NCBI GenBank assembly: GCA_003454835.1
Contig: DMTA01000043.1
Location: 1-8,224, forward strand
Direction of reading: 5' to 3'
Source of the DNA: Achromobacter sp.
GTDB lineage: Bacteria; Pseudomonadota; Gammaproteobacteria; Burkholderiales; Burkholderiaceae_B
Length of the DNA stretch: 8,224 bases
Both the position numbers and the translations under genes were made by a program. Below, one piece after another: positions 1-5,176 of this stretch (its first letter is position 1; each line of letters starts with the position of its first letter). Under the pieces are notes generated by a model. That model made no database searches, was not told the origin of the DNA, and saw nothing but the letters and a program-made list of their open reading frames with translations.

Positions 1-174
1 ATTTCCCGCGCGTGCAGTTGCGCGCGGCGTGAGCGATCCGGGGCCGGCCAGGGCAACCAAGGCGACCCCGGCAACCCGCAACCCGCGACCCGCAACCCGC
101 GACCCGCGACCCGCGCTGTCCCCACGGCCCGGGCCGCGAGGTTCCATAGGGGGGCCGGCAGATGCCGCGCGCCC
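1..174. other. Gene-free left edge with repeats and hairpins
   Basis: No credible gene is visible here. The stretch holds a perfect 7-bp inverted repeat (CCGCGCG at 6-12, CGCGCGG at 21-27, 8-nt loop), a heptamer tandem repeat at 72-113, and the hairpin that covers the end of alkB. The short plus-strand open frame across the repeat is low-complexity Arg/Pro/Thr and is not supported. Whatever lies beyond position 1 is unknown, so I cannot say whether the alkB operon continues. Confidence 0.6.
72..113. repeat. Heptamer tandem repeat, six copies of C[A/G]ACCCG
   Basis: Six head-to-tail 7-bp units run without interruption: CAACCCG, CAACCCG, CGACCCG, CAACCCG, CGACCCG, CGACCCG. The only variation is A or G at the second base. 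Degenerate relatives (CAACC, CGACCCC) continue to the left from about 50. The array lies downstream of alkB. Seven-base units shift frame if copy number changes, but no gene is seen across them. The function is unknown; slipped-strand mutation or a repeated protein-binding site are both possible. Confidence 0.85.
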
Positions 175-178
175 CTAT
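146..178 (-). terminator. Hairpin at the end of alkB, probable terminator
   Basis: Perfect 7-bp arms ATAGGGG (146-152) and CCCCTAT (172-178) enclose a smaller GGC/GCC stem. On the minus strand the first arm contains the alkB stop codon, so the hairpin forms at the very end of that mRNA. There is no T-run after it, so it is either a weak intrinsic terminator or a 3'-end stabilising stem upstream of Rho-dependent termination. Confidence 0.4.
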
Positions 179-828
179 CCCGCCTTGCGAATCGTGAAGT
201 TGATCCGCAGGCTGCCCAGCCGCGGATGCGGCAGGGCCTTCAGCGGCATCACGCCGTGAAACCGCAAGCGGTCCACGCCGCCCCACACCACCACGTCGCC
301 ATGAAACAGCGGCACCCGCGCTGCGCGATCCGCGCGATCATCTCCCCCGAACAGAAACATCGCCGGCATGCCCAGCGACACCGACACGATGGGCGCGTTG
401 AAATCGCGCTCGTTGCGGTCCTGGTGCAGCGACAGACGCGAGCCGGGTTCGTAGCGGTTGACCAGGCACGCATCCGGCGCAAAATCCGGAAAGCCGGCTT
501 CCCGCGCGGCGTCTTGCGCCAACTGCCTGAAGGCCTGCGGCATTGCCGGCCAGGGGTGTCCGGACACGGGGTCGATGCGGCTGTAGCGATAGCCGCGGGC
601 GTCCGTCGTCCAACCCAGCTCGCCGCAATTGGTCAAGGCCACCGACATCGTGTAGCCGCCCGGCGTCTCCATGTGCCGGAACGGCGCCTGCGCGGTCACG
701 TCGTCCACGCCTGCCAACAGCGCGTCCACGTTCGGCAGCGCAAAGCCGCGCAACACCACCGATTGCGGACCGAGCGTCACGCGGCCATGCTGAGCGGGAT
801 CGTCGCCGCCGAATAGGTCCAGGGTCAT
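175..828 (-). CDS. alkB: AlkB, Fe(II)/2-oxoglutarate-dependent DNA/RNA demethylase
   Basis: AlkB reverses N-alkyl lesions such as 1-methyladenine and 3-methylcytosine by oxidative demethylation in the cytoplasm, using Fe(II), O2 and 2-oxoglutarate. The 217 residues match the usual length of about 216. Visible family marks are LGW at 71-73 and GYRY at 79-82 in the nucleotide-binding lid; the iron ligands H135 and D137 (LHQDRNERD) and distal H191 (FHGV); and the RxNxTxR signature with R208, N210 and R214. These lie a constant four residues after the E. coli positions H131, D133, H187, R204 and R210 that I recall. The gene starts one base after the stop of the upstream dioxygenase (TGA-C-ATG), so translation is very likely coupled. 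It ends in a hairpin. All key residues are present and nothing suggests decay. Confidence 0.95.
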   Translation of the reverse strand: MTLDLFGGDDPAQHGRVTLGPQSVVLRGFALPNVDALLAGVDDVTAQAPFRHMETPGGYTMSVALTNCGELGWTTDARGYRYSRIDPVSGHPWPAMPQAFRQLAQDAAREAGFPDFAPDACLVNRYEPGSRLSLHQDRNERDFNAPIVSVSLGMPAMFLFGGDDRADRAARVPLFHGDVVVWGGVDRLRFHGVMPLKALPHPRLGSLRINFTIRKAG

Positions 829-829
829 G

Positions 830-1543
830 TCACACCGCGTCGTGAAAGATGATGCCCAGTGTATGGCGCCGCCCTGAGCGCAGTTCGCTCACACCATGGC
901 GCATGGCCACCTTGCGCCACCCGCGCACGCCGGGAACCGGGCGCTGGTTCACCGTGAAGATCAGCGCATCGCCCTGTTGCAGGGGCAGCACGTCGGCGCG
1001 CTGCTCGCGGCGGCCGGTTTCCGTCATGACGAATTCGCCGCCGGTGAAATCCTCGCCGGGTGCGGACAGCAGCACCGCCACCTGCAACGGAAACACGTGT
1101 TCGCCATACAGGTCTTGGTGCAGGCAGTTGTAGTCGCCCGGCCCGTACTGCAGGATCAACGGCGTCGGCCGGCGCTGGCCGGCCGCGTGGCAGCGCGCAA
1201 GAAAATCCGCGTGGTCCGCCGGATACTGCACGCCGATGCCCATTTGCCGGTTCCATCGGTTGGCGATGGGCGCCAATTGGGTATAGAGCGCGCCGCGCAG
1301 GCGGGCAAGCAGGTCTGGGAAGGGATAGCGGAAATACTTGTATTCGCCGCGCCCGAATCCGTGGCGCGCCATCACGATCCGGCTTCGGTAGCGATCGTCG
1401 TGGTTGTAGGCGTCCGACAGCCCGGTGCATTGCGCAGGCGTCAACAACGCAGGCAGGATGGCGTTGCCGTGCGCGTCGAGATCGGCAACGGCGCGGGTCC
1501 AATCCTGCTGCCCGAGCAGGGCGTCGGCGGGCGTCATGGTCAT
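830..1543 (-). CDS. 2OG-Fe(II) oxygenase, Oxygenase-NA (PF09859/COG3826)-like
   Basis: This 237-residue protein is a second Fe(II)/2-oxoglutarate dioxygenase, different in sequence from AlkB. The core double-stranded beta-helix carries H142 and D144 (LHQDLYGE), distal H216 (MRHGVSE), and a 2-oxoglutarate arginine at about R225/R226 in SGRRHTLGIIFHD. GGEFVMTE at 168-175 and QGDALIF at 190-196 also belong to the fold. The C-terminal pattern RHGVS..RSG.RHTLGIIFHDA is what I associate with the family named Oxygenase-NA, which is predicted, not proven, to act on damaged nucleic acid. It is the first gene of an operon with alkB, which fits that prediction. The start is ATG at 1543; a second in-frame ATG lies two codons in, and neither has a clear Shine-Dalgarno. 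Substrate is unknown. Homology to prolyl-hydroxylase-type enzymes is the main alternative. Confidence 0.85.
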   Translation of the reverse strand: MTMTPADALLGQQDWTRAVADLDAHGNAILPALLTPAQCTGLSDAYNHDDRYRSRIVMARHGFGRGEYKYFRYPFPDLLARLRGALYTQLAPIANRWNRQMGIGVQYPADHADFLARCHAAGQRRPTPLILQYGPGDYNCLHQDLYGEHVFPLQVAVLLSAPGEDFTGGEFVMTETGRREQRADVLPLQQGDALIFTVNQRPVPGVRGWRKVAMRHGVSELRSGRRHTLGIIFHDAV

Positions 1544-1555
1544 GGTTATGGTCGT

Positions 1556-1583
1556 CGAATGGCGAATTACCGCGGCGAATTTA
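1556..1583 (-). promoter_or_regulatory. Possible promoter and short direct repeats of the dioxygenase-alkB operon
   Basis: Just upstream of the first dioxygenase gene, GGCGAATT occurs twice (1561-1568 and 1574-1581, 13 bp apart) and its core CGAAT a third time at 1556-1560. A TAAATT hexamer (minus strand, 1583-1578) could serve as a -10 box about 35 bp before the start codon, but no good -35 box is seen. I do not see a convincing Ada box. The repeats could be a regulator site; the evidence is only positional. Confidence 0.25.
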
Positions 1584-1665
1584 CTGCGGCAGAATCACTG
1601 GGGAAAATCCCTGCGTCCAGTCTACGCCTTGCGAAAAAACCGGCCACTCCGCTTGTTGCGGATTT

Positions 1666-1770
1666 CGATAGACCGGGTCGCGAACGACCGGGTGGCGATA
1701 GACCGGGTCACGATAGACCGGGTCACGATCAACCGGGTCACAATCAACCGGTTCGCGACGACCGAGCCGC
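1666..1770. repeat. 15-bp tandem repeat, seven units
   Basis: Seven contiguous 15-bp units fill 105 bp. The best unit is CGATAGACCGGGTCA (1696-1710), repeated exactly at 1711-1725. The others, at 1666, 1681, 1726, 1741 and 1756, differ by a few bases, increasingly so toward the phospholipase end. Each inner unit contains the near-palindrome GACC-G-GGTC. The array starts 15 bp beyond the phospholipase stop and ends about 120 bp upstream of the dioxygenase start. The period is a multiple of three, so several frames stay open across it, but no frame here looks like a real gene. It is either a minisatellite or an array of protein-binding sites. Confidence 0.9.
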
Positions 1771-1785
1771 GTCAGACACCCACCC

Positions 1786-3327
1786 CTACAGCAACGGCTC
1801 CAGCGGCAGCAGCGACGCCACCCACACAGTCGCGCGTTGCAACAAGCTGGCGCCGGGTTCCCTGTCGAAACGCACCGTCTGCCCGTCGCGCTCTTCCAGC
1901 CAGTAGAGCTTGCCCATGTCGTCCAGCTTGACCCGGTAGGCGGTGCGGGGCAGTTCTTCCTCGAAGGCATCCGCGACGCCCCGCGCCAGCGCCGGGCTGT
2001 CGATCACGAAGCCCAGTTCGGTGTTCAAGCGCGCCGAGCGCGGATCGAAATTGAACGACCCGACGAAGACGCGCTCGCCATCCACCGCGAAGGTCTTGGC
2101 GTGCAGGCTGGAGCCTGAACTGCCGAAGGGTCCCAGGCTCTTGTTGCGCTCGACACCCTGCATCGCGCGCTTCATTTCGTAGAGCTCGACGCCGGCGGCC
2201 AGCAGGTCCTTGCGGCGCTTGGCGTAGCCGGAATGCACCACTGCCACATCGGTGGCTTCCAGCGCGTTGGTCAGCACTCTGACCTTGACGCCATTGCGCG
2301 CCATCTGGGCAAACGCCTGCGCGCCAGCGGCGGTCGGCACGAAGTAGGGAGACACCAGCAGCAGTTCCTTCGCCGGCTCGCCCACGATCTCGTGCAATTG
2401 GTGCGGCAGCATCGCCTCGCGCGGCGCGTTGCCCAGCGTCTTGCGCGGATCGTCGCTGACCATGCGGGTGCTCGCCCAGATCAGGGGCAGTTCGCCGCTA
2501 AGCAATTGCCGGATGAAGGGCAGGTCGCGCATGGCCTGCGCATAGGCCGCGGCCTCGGGCGATTGTTCGACCTTTGCGGCATCTGCCTCCAGCTCATCCA
2601 GCTCGTTGGCCGCAGCCTTCCGGACGATACCTTCCACGGGATAGGCGGAATCGCTGCCCCAGTAGCGATCGAAGTCGCCCGACACGTCGCTGACGACGGC
2701 GCCGATGGCCAGCACGTCCATGTCCCGGAACAGCACGCCGTCGGAGGCGCCAAAGTATTCGTCGCCGATATTGCGGCCGCCCACGATGGTGGCCTGGTTG
2801 TCGGCGGTGAAGGACTTGTTGTGCATCCGGCGATTCAGCCGGTTGAAGTCCGTCAGGTAACCGAGCGGCTTGGGCCAGCGCAGCGTGAAGGGGTTGTACA
2901 ACCGCACTTCGATGTTCGGATGCCCGTCCAGCGCGGACAGCGTCCGGTCCAGTCCCGATGTGCCGTTGTCGTCCAGCAGGAGGCGCACGCGCACGCCACG
3001 GTCGGCGGCCTCGTGCAGCGCCTCGAACAGCATGATGCCCGTCATGTCGTCGTGCCAGATGTAGTACTGGACGTCCAGGCTGCGCTCGGCGGCGCGCGCC
3101 AGCATCATGCGCGCGGCGAAGGCGTCCAGCGGATTGGAGAGGGCGTGGATGCCGGATTTGCCGGGATGCGCGGCGGCCAGCGGGGCGATCGCCTGGCCCA
3201 GGGGCGTGGCCCCGGCCACCTCATCCGTTAGCCCCTGCGACACGCTGCGCTTGTCCAGCGAGGGAAGGGAGCAACCGGAGGTCAACGCGCAAAAGATGGT
3301 CATGTAGAGGAGTTTGCCCAAGTGCAT
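1786..3327 (-). CDS. Phospholipase D-family lipoprotein, ClsC-like cardiolipin synthase
   Basis: This is a 513-residue protein with two HKD active-site motifs: HNKSFTAD (H169, K171, D176) followed by GGRNIGDEYFG, and LHAKTFAVD (H409, K411, D416) followed by GSFNFDPRS. YYIWHDD near residue 88 and the first-motif context resemble E. coli ClsC (YmdC), which joins phospholipids into cardiolipin; another phosphatidyl-transfer or hydrolysis reaction is possible. I chose the ATG at 3327 because it gives a short n-region (MHLGK), a hydrophobic stretch and the lipobox-like TSGC with Cys19, implying a lipoprotein anchored on the periplasmic side. An in-frame GTG at 3405 would put 26 extra residues before the signal. 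No YmdB-type macrodomain partner is adjacent, unlike E. coli. It is transcribed divergently from the XRE gene across 118 bp, so that regulator could also control it. Both catalytic motifs are intact. Confidence 0.9.
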   Translation of the reverse strand: MHLGKLLYMTIFCALTSGCSLPSLDKRSVSQGLTDEVAGATPLGQAIAPLAAAHPGKSGIHALSNPLDAFAARMMLARAAERSLDVQYYIWHDDMTGIMLFEALHEAADRGVRVRLLLDDNGTSGLDRTLSALDGHPNIEVRLYNPFTLRWPKPLGYLTDFNRLNRRMHNKSFTADNQATIVGGRNIGDEYFGASDGVLFRDMDVLAIGAVVSDVSGDFDRYWGSDSAYPVEGIVRKAAANELDELEADAAKVEQSPEAAAYAQAMRDLPFIRQLLSGELPLIWASTRMVSDDPRKTLGNAPREAMLPHQLHEIVGEPAKELLLVSPYFVPTAAGAQAFAQMARNGVKVRVLTNALEATDVAVVHSGYAKRRKDLLAAGVELYEMKRAMQGVERNKSLGPFGSSGSSLHAKTFAVDGERVFVGSFNFDPRSARLNTELGFVIDSPALARGVADAFEEELPRTAYRVKLDDMGKLYWLEERDGQTVRFDREPGASLLQRATVWVASLLPLEPLL

Positions 3328-3421
3328 GACCGCTATTGTGCCGAATCCGACGCGGGTCGCACGTAGTGTCCGGCTGACGAACGGATTGCGCATCGGGGAA
3401 ACCACGCGGTCGACGAGTTTT

Positions 3422-3448
3422 CATATATGGGATAAATTCCCGAATATG
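3422..3448 (+). promoter_or_regulatory. Inverted repeat over the XRE start codon, probable autoregulatory operator
   Basis: A 27-bp imperfect palindrome has outer arms CATAT/ATATG and inner arms GGGA/TCCC around TAAAT, and its right end is the ATG of the XRE gene. It is the most AT-rich spot in the region. It also contains TGGGATAAA (3428-3436), which resembles an extended -10 element; transcription would then begin about two or three bases before the ATG. An HTH protein bound here would block its own promoter. The assignment is inference from symmetry and position. Confidence 0.5.
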
Positions 3449-4021
3449 GAACAAGCAAACGCCTCCGCCGACGCCGGGTTGGACCTTCGTCTGGCCGTCC
3501 GGCTTAAAACCCTGCGCCAGGACCGTGGCTGGTCGCTGGATGATCTGGCCGGCCGCGCCGGCATTAGTCGCGCCACGTTGTCGCGGCTTGAGAACGGCGA
3601 GGTCAGTCCCACCGCCAGCGTGCTGGGCAAGCTCTGCGCTGCCCATGGCATGACCATGTCGCGCCTCATGCTGATGGTCGAGGATGACTTTGCCGCCTAT
3701 GTGCCTGAAGCCGCGCAGGTGGTGTGGGAGGACGACAGCGTGGGCTTCCGGCGCCGGTCCGTGTCGCCGCCGTCGCAGCGTCTGGCAGGCGAGGTGCTGG
3801 CCTGCGAACTGGCCGCCGATGCCCGCATCAGTTATGAACAATCGCCGCGGCCGGGCCTTGAACACCATCTGCTGATGCTGAACGGCGAGCTCTCGGTCAC
3901 GGCCGACGGGCAGACGCATCGCCTGCTGCCGGGCGACTGCCTGCGCTACCAGCTCTTCGGCGCCAGCGCCTTCGTCACCCCGCCGCACAGCGGCGCCCGC
4001 TACCTGCTTTTCATTGTCTGA
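3446..4021 (+). CDS. XRE-family regulator with C-terminal cupin domain
   Basis: This is a 191-residue DNA-binding regulator. Residues 14-78 form a Cro/C1-type helix-turn-helix: VRLKTLRQDRGWSLDDLA, then the recognition part GISRATLSRLENGEVSPT. Residues 110-191 form a small cupin barrel (EHHLLMLNGELSV, then LLPGDCLRY). Such proteins usually sense a small molecule through the cupin. Here the usual cupin metal histidines are mostly not in place: motif 1 reads LEHH rather than HxH, and motif 2 has no late histidine, so ligand binding may be metal-free. The start at 3446 is set by the domain boundary; no Shine-Dalgarno precedes it, and a palindrome covers the ATG. The GNAT gene follows after 7 bp, giving a two-gene operon. 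The regulator probably represses its own operon and perhaps the divergent phospholipase gene. The effector is unknown. Confidence 0.9.
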   Translation: MEQANASADAGLDLRLAVRLKTLRQDRGWSLDDLAGRAGISRATLSRLENGEVSPTASVLGKLCAAHGMTMSRLMLMVEDDFAAYVPEAAQVVWEDDSVGFRRRSVSPPSQRLAGEVLACELAADARISYEQSPRPGLEHHLLMLNGELSVTADGQTHRLLPGDCLRYQLFGASAFVTPPHSGARYLLFIV

Positions 4022-4028
4022 GCCTGCC

Positions 4029-4565
4029 ATGTCCCCTGCAAACCTTGACTTGTCGCTGCTGACGGCCGACGCCGCCGCGGCCACCATCCCCGAACTGGCC
4101 ACCTTGCTGCACGCGTGCGTGCAGGGCGGGGCCAGCGTCAGCTTCGTGCTGCCGTACACCCATGACGACGCGCAGGCGTTCTGGCGCCGCAAGGTGCTGC
4201 CGGGCGTTGAGAGCGGGGCGGTCAAGCTGTGGATGGCGCGCGTCGATGGGCGTGTTGCCGGGTCCGTGCAGCTGGATGTCGACACGCCGCCGAATCAGCC
4301 GCACCGCGCCGAGGTGCGCAAGCTGCTGGTGCATCCGGATTTCCGCCGCCAGGGCATCGCGCGCCGGCTGATGCACGAGGTCGAGGATATGGCGCGCCGC
4401 CTGCGCCGTAGCCTGCTGACGCTGGACACGCGCACGGGCGATTCGGCCGAGCCGCTGTATGCGTCGCTGGGCTATCAGACGGTGGGGGTGATTCCGGGTT
4501 TTGCGCGTGATCCGCTTGACCCGGCCAAGGTGGATGGAACGACGATCATGTACAAGCCGCTATGA
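4029..4565 (+). CDS. GNAT-family N-acetyltransferase
   Basis: This 178-residue protein has the acetyl-CoA-binding fold of the GNAT family. Motif A is VRKLLVHPDFRRQGIARRLM (residues 96-115), with the pyrophosphate-binding RRQGIA loop at 106-111. Motif B follows as LTLDTRTGDSAEPLYASLGY (130-149), then the typical GVIPGFA turn at 153-159. It should transfer an acetyl group from acetyl-CoA to an amine; the acceptor cannot be read from the sequence. The ATG at 4029, seven bases after the XRE stop, is preferred over an in-frame TTG inside the upstream gene. There is no obvious ribosome-binding site, so coupling to the regulator is likely. Pairing of an XRE-cupin regulator with a GNAT enzyme suggests that the enzyme modifies, or responds to, the regulator's effector; this is inference. 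Confidence 0.9.
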   Translation: MSPANLDLSLLTADAAAATIPELATLLHACVQGGASVSFVLPYTHDDAQAFWRRKVLPGVESGAVKLWMARVDGRVAGSVQLDVDTPPNQPHRAEVRKLLVHPDFRRQGIARRLMHEVEDMARRLRRSLLTLDTRTGDSAEPLYASLGYQTVGVIPGFARDPLDPAKVDGTTIMYKPL

Positions 4566-4586
4566 CCGGCGTTCCGGGCGGGGCGA

Positions 4587-4919
4587 TCAGGCCAGCGGCT
4601 TGATGCCCACGCTATAGGGCGGCGCGTTGCCGCGCGCGGCGGCCTTGATCTTCAGCATGGACCCGCCGGGGGTGTATTCGAAGTCCTGGTAGGGGACTTC
4701 GAACCATTGGTGGAAGCTGGTGCGCGAGAACTCCGGCACCCACACCTTTGCCCGTTTGGCGTCGCAGTGGAATTCCACCAGCGTGCGGTCGATGCCCAGC
4801 GGGCGGGTGTTGCCGATGCGATAGCTGACGCGCAGTTCGGCGCGCGCGACGCGGCCGGGCTGCCAGGTCAGGCCGATGGATTCCATGAAGTGTTCGATCG
4901 CCTCAATGCCGCGATGCAT
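4587..4919 (-). CDS. Hypothetical 110-aa protein
   Basis: I do not recognise this family. The product is a soluble, basic, aromatic-rich protein without signal peptide or membrane segment. It starts with a short amphipathic helix (MHRGIEAIEHFMESIGLTW) and then appears mostly beta: AELRVSYRIGN (residues 27-37), RTLVEFHCD (45-53), RAKVWVPEF (56-64), FHQWFEVPYQDFEY (69-82), MLKIKAAAR (88-96). The ATG at 4919 has a GGAG six bases upstream and is favoured over an in-frame TTG at 4982, whose extra residues would come from hairpin DNA. It converges on the GNAT gene with a 21-bp gap and is divergent from the SDR gene. Intact reading frame, plausible codon use and a good ribosome-binding site argue that it is real. 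Confidence 0.75.
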   Translation of the reverse strand: MHRGIEAIEHFMESIGLTWQPGRVARAELRVSYRIGNTRPLGIDRTLVEFHCDAKRAKVWVPEFSRTSFHQWFEVPYQDFEYTPGGSMLKIKAAARGNAPPYSVGIKPLA

Positions 4920-4925
4920 AGCTGA

Positions 4926-4929
4926 CTCC
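4926..4929 (-). promoter_or_regulatory. Ribosome-binding site GGAG of the 110-aa gene
   Basis: On the minus strand GGAG is followed by six bases and ATG. It decides the start at 4919 against the upstream TTG. Confidence 0.6.
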
Positions 4930-4936
4930 GAAAGCA

Positions 4937-4979
4937 GCGGGAAAAAAACCCCGCAGTGACCCGCCGCGCGTGGCGGCGG
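4937..4979 (-). promoter_or_regulatory. Two-hairpin leader of the 110-aa gene
   Basis: In the minus-strand leader a 7-bp stem CCGCCGC/GCGGCGG with a 5-nt loop (4979-4961) is followed by a second stem GCGGG/CCCGC (4954-4937) whose loop holds seven consecutive T residues. The ribosome-binding site comes next. The pair could act as an attenuator or RNA-stability element. I do not match it to a known riboswitch class. Confidence 0.35.
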
Positions 4980-4985
4980 CAAACA

Positions 4986-5000
4986 GACGGATTATCCGTC
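4986..5000. promoter_or_regulatory. 15-bp perfect palindrome, probable operator
   Basis: GACGGAT-T-ATCCGTC has perfect 7-bp arms about a single central base. Read on the minus strand its centre contains GATAAT, five of six matches to a -10 box, placed so that transcription would give a leader of about 65 nt for the 110-aa gene. Read on the plus strand, TTATCC (4992-4997) lies 17 bp before TAGAAA (5015-5020), a weak promoter for the SDR gene. A repressor here could control both directions. Confidence 0.45.
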
Positions 5001-5021
5001 ATATCGCATTGGCGTAGAAAT

Positions 5022-5065
5022 AGGCAGGTTTCACGCAAGATCCTGCCTGTACGCCCGCGCGGGCG
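5022..5065 (+). promoter_or_regulatory. Inverted repeats in the SDR upstream region
   Basis: Two symmetrical elements lie side by side: AGGCAGG (5022-5028) with CCTGCCT (5042-5048) across a 13-nt loop, then the perfect 14-bp palindrome CGCCCGCGCGGGCG (5052-5065). A TACTAT hexamer follows at 5071-5076 and could be a -10 box with the palindrome in its spacer. They may be operators or, if transcription starts upstream, RNA stems in the SDR leader. Confidence 0.35.
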
Positions 5066-5160
5066 ATTCTTACTATCCTGTCCAGGGCCGCGCCGGCCGT
5101 GGCTCTGCGGAGCACGAGGCATCGGTCGGGCAGCCAGGCATCTTGCCGGCGGCCGCAAGC

Positions 5161-5170
5161 AAGGGAAGGG
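5161..5170 (+). promoter_or_regulatory. Purine-rich ribosome-binding site of the SDR gene
   Basis: AAGGGAAGGG ends six bases before the ATG at 5177. It supports this start over the upstream in-frame extension. Confidence 0.6.
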
Positions 5171-5176
5171 AATCGC

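Larger units (their letters stand above)
1544..1785. other. Intergenic region between the phospholipase gene and the dioxygenase operon
   Basis: This 242-bp gap has no gene. From right to left it holds the 15-bp tandem array (1666-1770), a 5-bp-stem hairpin TCCGC/GCGGA (1648-1662), an A/T run at 1634-1639, and the putative operon promoter. On the minus strand the T-run comes eight bases after the hairpin, so a terminator for the phospholipase gene is possible but not canonical. Confidence 0.5.

Noticed and set aside
6..27. 7-bp GC stem at the left edge as a terminator
   Set aside because: No T-run follows on either strand and the adjoining gene is outside the window, so no role can be assigned.
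1600..1611. GGGGAAAATCCC as a second site for the XRE regulator
   Set aside because: It shares GGGA/TCCC with the XRE palindrome, but the spacing differs and the outer CATAT/ATATG arms are missing, so the likeness is too weak.
1666..1770. CRISPR array
   Set aside because: The units are contiguous 15-mers with no unique spacers, and there are no cas genes.
896..1906. 336-codon plus-strand open frame running from the dioxygenase gene through the 15-bp repeat into the phospholipase gene
   Set aside because: It crosses two well-supported minus-strand genes and owes its length to the 15-bp period keeping the frame open. The repeat-encoded pentapeptides have no family match.
1425..1931. Plus-strand frame with pentapeptide-like repeats such as DRVTI
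   Set aside because: It looks like a repeat protein only because the DNA period is 15 bp. It lacks the A(D/N)LxX pattern of true pentapeptide-repeat proteins and overlaps real genes at both ends.
2233..3231. 332-codon plus-strand open frame opposite the phospholipase gene
   Set aside because: It is wholly antisense to a gene with two intact HKD motifs, is rich in His, Arg, Gly and Gln as expected of a GC-rich antisense frame, and has no recognisable domain.
3221..4285. 354-codon minus-strand open frame opposite the XRE and GNAT genes
   Set aside because: Both plus-strand genes have clear domain motifs; this frame is antisense with no start signal or domain.
5022..5065. Known riboswitch upstream of the SDR gene
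   Set aside because: The stems do not match the conserved cores of riboswitch classes I can recall, and the transcription start is unknown.
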